A DNA stretch of 8,061 nt from Spirochaetaceae bacterium (GTDB lineage Bacteria; Spirochaetota; Spirochaetia; Treponematales; Breznakiellaceae), in NCBI GenBank assembly GCA_031255115.1, contig JAIRTD010000300.1, positions 1 through 8,061 of the forward strand. Reading direction: 5' to 3'. Numbering within the stretch: position 1 is the first letter of the stretch; the number at the start of each line of letters is the position of its first letter. The position numbers and the translations under genes are program-made. Positions 6,051-8,061 of the stretch are shown piece by piece. The notes under the pieces are model-generated. The model was not told the DNA's origin, searched no databases, and was given only the letters and a program-made list of their open reading frames with translations.

Positions 6051-6091
6051 TAGTTACTAAACAATATAAAAATTATTAGGAACTTTGTCAA
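6051..6091 (-). promoter_or_regulatory. Promoter and possible operator of the HTH gene
   Basis: On the minus strand a perfect TTGACA (6086-6091) is followed after 17 bases by TATATT (6063-6068), five of six matches to consensus. The predicted start of transcription is near 6056, giving a leader of about 25 bases with AAGGAG. A short palindrome TAGTTACTA (6051-6059) overlaps the predicted start site and could be an autoregulatory operator, as is usual for HigA-type proteins. Boxes and spacing are seen; function is inferred. Confidence 0.75.
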
Positions 6092-6217
6092 ATGTATTTA
6101 TTAAATTTATGGAGTATTTTACAATAATCGTAAAAAAACAGCTTTACAGGGTATATTTGCCTCGCAAAAGGGCTTTCTGAACGGTCAAAGGACCTCAAAA
6201 ACCGCAAAACAGCGCCG

Positions 6218-6266
6218 CCGGAAAGGCTAAATCTCTTATAATTTGAAATTACAAGGAAGTTTCCGG
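6218..6266 (-). terminator. Weak stem-loop after the CBM48-like gene, possible terminator
   Basis: CCGGAAA (6218-6224) and TTTCCGG (6260-6266) form an outer pair around a perfect 13-base palindrome TAATTTGAAATTA (6239-6251). On the minus strand it begins 29 bases after the stop of the CBM48-like gene and is followed by TTTT and TTTTT runs in 6196-6208. The large asymmetric internal loop makes it a weak terminator candidate. The rest of 6092-6294 shows no convincing gene. Confidence 0.3.
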
Positions 6267-6294
6267 TCATAAATATTTGTCAAACAGAGAATTT

Positions 6295-7062
6295 TTACCT
6301 GACCAGGGCCTCTGAAGCCGCCTGGCCTTCCCTGGTATAGGCCTTAAAGGGGTTACGCGGGTCAAGCAGGCGCTGGCCCCGGTGGAAAAACACATAGTGG
6401 TAGGTTCCCGGAGGGAGGGGCAGGGTAAGGGTATAGACCCCGGCGCTGGTCTCTTTGAGGGTGTACATAAACGGGTCCCAGTTGTTAAAGTTCCCCGCCA
6501 CGGTGATATGTTCGCCCGGAGGCGCGGTAAAGCTAAAACTAAGGCCGCCCGGCTGGCCCGAAGAGTCAAAAACAGCCGATTCCCGCCGCACAGCCGGGAG
6601 ACTGATTAAGGACTGGCTAAGGCCGGTTCTCTGGTCAATGCCGGTCCGGGGATTGCTGGGATCGGTGGTCCAAAGACCGTCTATAATGAGCCGGTAACGA
6701 AGTTCCCCCAGTTCCTCCGGAAAGGTATAGACATGAAAAAGCATGCCCGAATCCCGGTGAACCACCCTGGTAGCCGGGGGAAGGCCGCTTTCAGCATTTC
6801 TCCTTGAAGCAACAGGCTCTTCGTCCGAAATAAAGAGCTTTTTGAACCAGTAAATTTGGGCGTATCCCTCATGGGCAAAGGCTATGCCTACCCTTCTATA
6901 GCTTGAAGGCTGGGTAAAAATCACCGCGTCTTCGTAAATTTCAGGGGCGCCGGGCCCGGAAATTGACAGGAGATGATCAATAAACTGATAAGATTCTGTA
7001 TCCACTGCGCTGGTATTGCCGATAATAAGCAATAGAAGCGTCAGAACAGTCAGGTTTTTCAT
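6295..7062 (-). CDS. Secreted protein with two glycogen-binding-like (CBM48/E-set) modules
   Basis: A 255-residue protein. It begins with a signal peptide: K3, a hydrophobic core at about 4-14, and a probable cut after NTSA (residue 19). A first beta-rich module spans about 45-140 and ends YRLIIDGLWTTDPSNP. A second spans about 173-242, with AGNFNNWDP (189-197), PPGTYHYVFFHRGQ (217-230) and DPRNPF (234-239). Both endings match the end of glycogen-binding E-set domains of the CBM48/AMPK-beta type, in which GxFNxW and the later aromatic residues line the sugar site. No catalytic domain is present, so it would bind or scaffold glycans, or use the fold structurally, outside the cytoplasm. The ATG at 7060-7062 is chosen because the signal peptide starts there. 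The frame is open for 324 codons upstream, but that part is antisense to the acidic gene. The ribosome site is weak (AAAGAAC). It diverges from the plus-strand gene across 40 bp. Confidence 0.85.
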   Translation of the reverse strand: MKNLTVLTLLLLIIGNTSAVDTESYQFIDHLLSISGPGAPEIYEDAVIFTQPSSYRRVGIAFAHEGYAQIYWFKKLFISDEEPVASRRNAESGLPPATRVVHRDSGMLFHVYTFPEELGELRYRLIIDGLWTTDPSNPRTGIDQRTGLSQSLISLPAVRRESAVFDSSGQPGGLSFSFTAPPGEHITVAGNFNNWDPFMYTLKETSAGVYTLTLPLPPGTYHYVFFHRGQRLLDPRNPFKAYTREGQAASEALVR

Positions 7063-7102
7063 GTTCTTTACAATTATCGGCTGATGCTTCAATATCTTAA
7101 TT

Positions 7103-8061
7103 ATGCCGTCAAGAAAGCAGCTTGAAGAATTTACTTCCTCTTTTAAAGCCATAGCCAACGAGGCGGTTCTTATGGCGGAACGGCATCTTCCGTTTAATGC
7201 AATGGAACCCCCTGAACGGGACCCCCCGGACGCAGCCCCCGAAAGCCGCGCCAACAGCCCCCAGGGAGCCCTTGGCGGACAGGAGGATTTTGGGCTTGCC
7301 GGAGACAGCGGCGCGCCCCCCGAAAACGCCGGATTTTCCGGCGACAGCCTCGAGGGCGACGAGGGAGACCTTGATTTTGGCGCTTTTCTTGACACAATTC
7401 CCGATGATCTCTCTGTCCCCGAAGTCCCTGACGATGAAGCGGGAATCCCCGACGACCTTTTAAGCGGCTTTGCCGACGAAATTGAATCTGAAGCCCCCGC
7501 CAATGGAAGCCCCGCCGAAACAACTGCCGATACCCCGGCCGAAGACATTGACTTTGGTGACACTACGGCGGCCGGAGACGCGGATTTCGGTGATACTGCT
7601 ATTGATTTTGGCGACACTACAGCCGATTTTGGCGATACTCCGGCCGGAGACATTGATTTTGGCGGCGAAACCACAGCCGGAGACGCGGATTTTGGCGATA
7701 CTACGGCTGATTTTGCTGATACCCCGGCGGAAGAAGCGGATTTTGGCGATACCAGCTTTGATCTGGACACAACAAACCTTGACAATATCGACTTTGGCGC
7801 TGATACCGCCGATACCGCGGACAGCTTTGGCCCGGACGATATGGAGCCCGGCGATTTAAGCGTTGACGACTTTACCATACCCGAATCCGAGGGTATTGAA
7901 GCCGCCGATGGGGTGGATACCGGCCTTGAAGGTGGGGATAACGCTGATTTTGGCGCTGAAGAAGCGGATTTTTCCATTCCAGAGACCCCCGCCGGGGAGG
8001 AAGCCCCGGCAGAAGCCGAAAACGCCTTTGACATGCCTGATTTTGGGCTTGACGGCGAGTC
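7103..8061 (+). CDS. Highly acidic repeat protein, N-terminal part (runs off the window)
   Basis: 320 residues are visible and the frame is open to the right edge. I do not recognise the family with confidence. Residues 1-35 look like an ordinary helix-forming N-terminus with K5, K15, R27 and a Pro-rich junction. From residue 50 on there is no Lys, Arg or His, and no Cys, Trp or Tyr, while Asp, Glu, Gly, Ala, Thr and Pro dominate. Between about 148 and 235 the motif DFGDT(T/P)A recurs, at DNA level as variants of GATTTTGGCGATAC. There is no signal peptide, so the visible part is probably cytoplasmic and disordered. Large Treponema proteins with acidic linkers ahead of TPR-type domains came to mind, but nothing here proves that. 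The start is ATG 7103, just after an in-frame stop at 7082, with no ribosome site. ATG 7172 (residue 24) has GAGG upstream and is the alternative. Confidence 0.8.
   Translation, partial: MPSRKQLEEFTSSFKAIANEAVLMAERHLPFNAMEPPERDPPDAAPESRANSPQGALGGQEDFGLAGDSGAPPENAGFSGDSLEGDEGDLDFGAFLDTIPDDLSVPEVPDDEAGIPDDLLSGFADEIESEAPANGSPAETTADTPAEDIDFGDTTAAGDADFGDTAIDFGDTTADFGDTPAGDIDFGGETTAGDADFGDTTADFADTPAEEADFGDTSFDLDTTNLDNIDFGADTADTADSFGPDDMEPGDLSVDDFTIPESEGIEAADGVDTGLEGGDNADFGAEEADFSIPETPAGEEAPAEAENAFDMPDFGLDGE
7540..7800 (+). repeat. Degenerate coding repeats around GATTTTGGCGATAC
   Basis: In frame with the acidic gene, copies of GA(T/C)TT(T/C)GG(C/T)GA(T/C)AC encode DFGDT. They occur at residues about 150-154, 161-165, 168-172, 175-179, 196-200 and 213-217, with variants DFGGET (185-190), DFADT (203-207) and DFGADT (230-235). 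Spacing varies from 7 to about 21 residues, so it is not a clean tandem array. The near-identical DNA makes copy-number change by slippage or recombination plausible. Confidence 0.75.

Noticed and set aside
6088..6270. 60-codon minus-strand frame upstream of the HTH gene, considered as a HigB toxin remnant
   Set aside because: It has no ribosome site and none of the HigB/RelE motifs I know, and the HTH promoter lies at its end. It is probably chance, overlapping the weak terminator of the CBM48-like gene.
7063..8034. Minus-strand frame of 324 codons, Ser/Pro-rich, continuous with the CBM48-like protein (would make a 579-residue fusion)
   Set aside because: It is the exact antisense of the acidic plus-strand gene; its Ser/Pro/Ala/Lys repeats mirror the DFGDT repeats. 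The signal peptide at 7062 marks the true start. The plus-strand frame is open to the window edge and better explains the composition.

Overview
The window looks like a spirochaete chromosome segment, most likely a gut-type Treponema. This is judged from gene content, roughly 50% GC genes, AT-rich spacers and protein style; no marker gene here fixes the species. It carries seven genes I can support, two of them cut by the window edges, separated by spacers of about 40 to 430 bases that hold promoters, hairpins and short repeats. No rRNA, tRNA, CRISPR array, insertion sequence or phage gene was seen.

Left part (1-4461, all minus strand): the first 35 codons of a probable MalT-like LuxR-family regulator with a good sigma70-type promoter (TTGACA-N17-TATTAT). 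Next comes a c-di-GMP module: a 948-residue membrane hybrid histidine kinase (Cache-type sensor, HisKA, HATPase, REC, HPt and an extra helical tail). Downstream of it in transcription order is a response regulator with an intact HD-GYP domain. The natural reading is a His-Asp-His-Asp phosphorelay: an extracytoplasmic signal drives kinase, internal receiver and HPt, which phosphorylates the HD-GYP regulator and so changes c-di-GMP breakdown. A strong hairpin lies between the two genes, so the second may be only partly co-transcribed or have its own promoter.

Middle (4462-6294): a 428-base spacer holds a perfect three-copy 10-bp tandem repeat, an 18-bp perfect palindrome and a stem-loop. After it come a MarC-family membrane protein (plus strand) and, convergent to it, a solitary HigA/VapI-type HTH protein with a basic, AT-hook-like tail. 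The latter has its own strong promoter and no toxin partner beside it.

Right part (6295-8061): a secreted protein with two glycogen-binding-like (CBM48/E-set) modules runs on the minus strand. It diverges, across only 40 bp, from a plus-strand gene that runs off the window. That gene encodes a very acidic protein with repeats around the motif DFGDT and no Lys, Arg or His from residue 50 to the window edge.

No clearly new defence or mobile system is visible. The items most worth a second look are the solitary HTH protein with AT-hook-like tail, the acidic repeat protein, the recurring CGGACAGC hairpins, and the palindrome and repeat-rich leader before the MarC gene.
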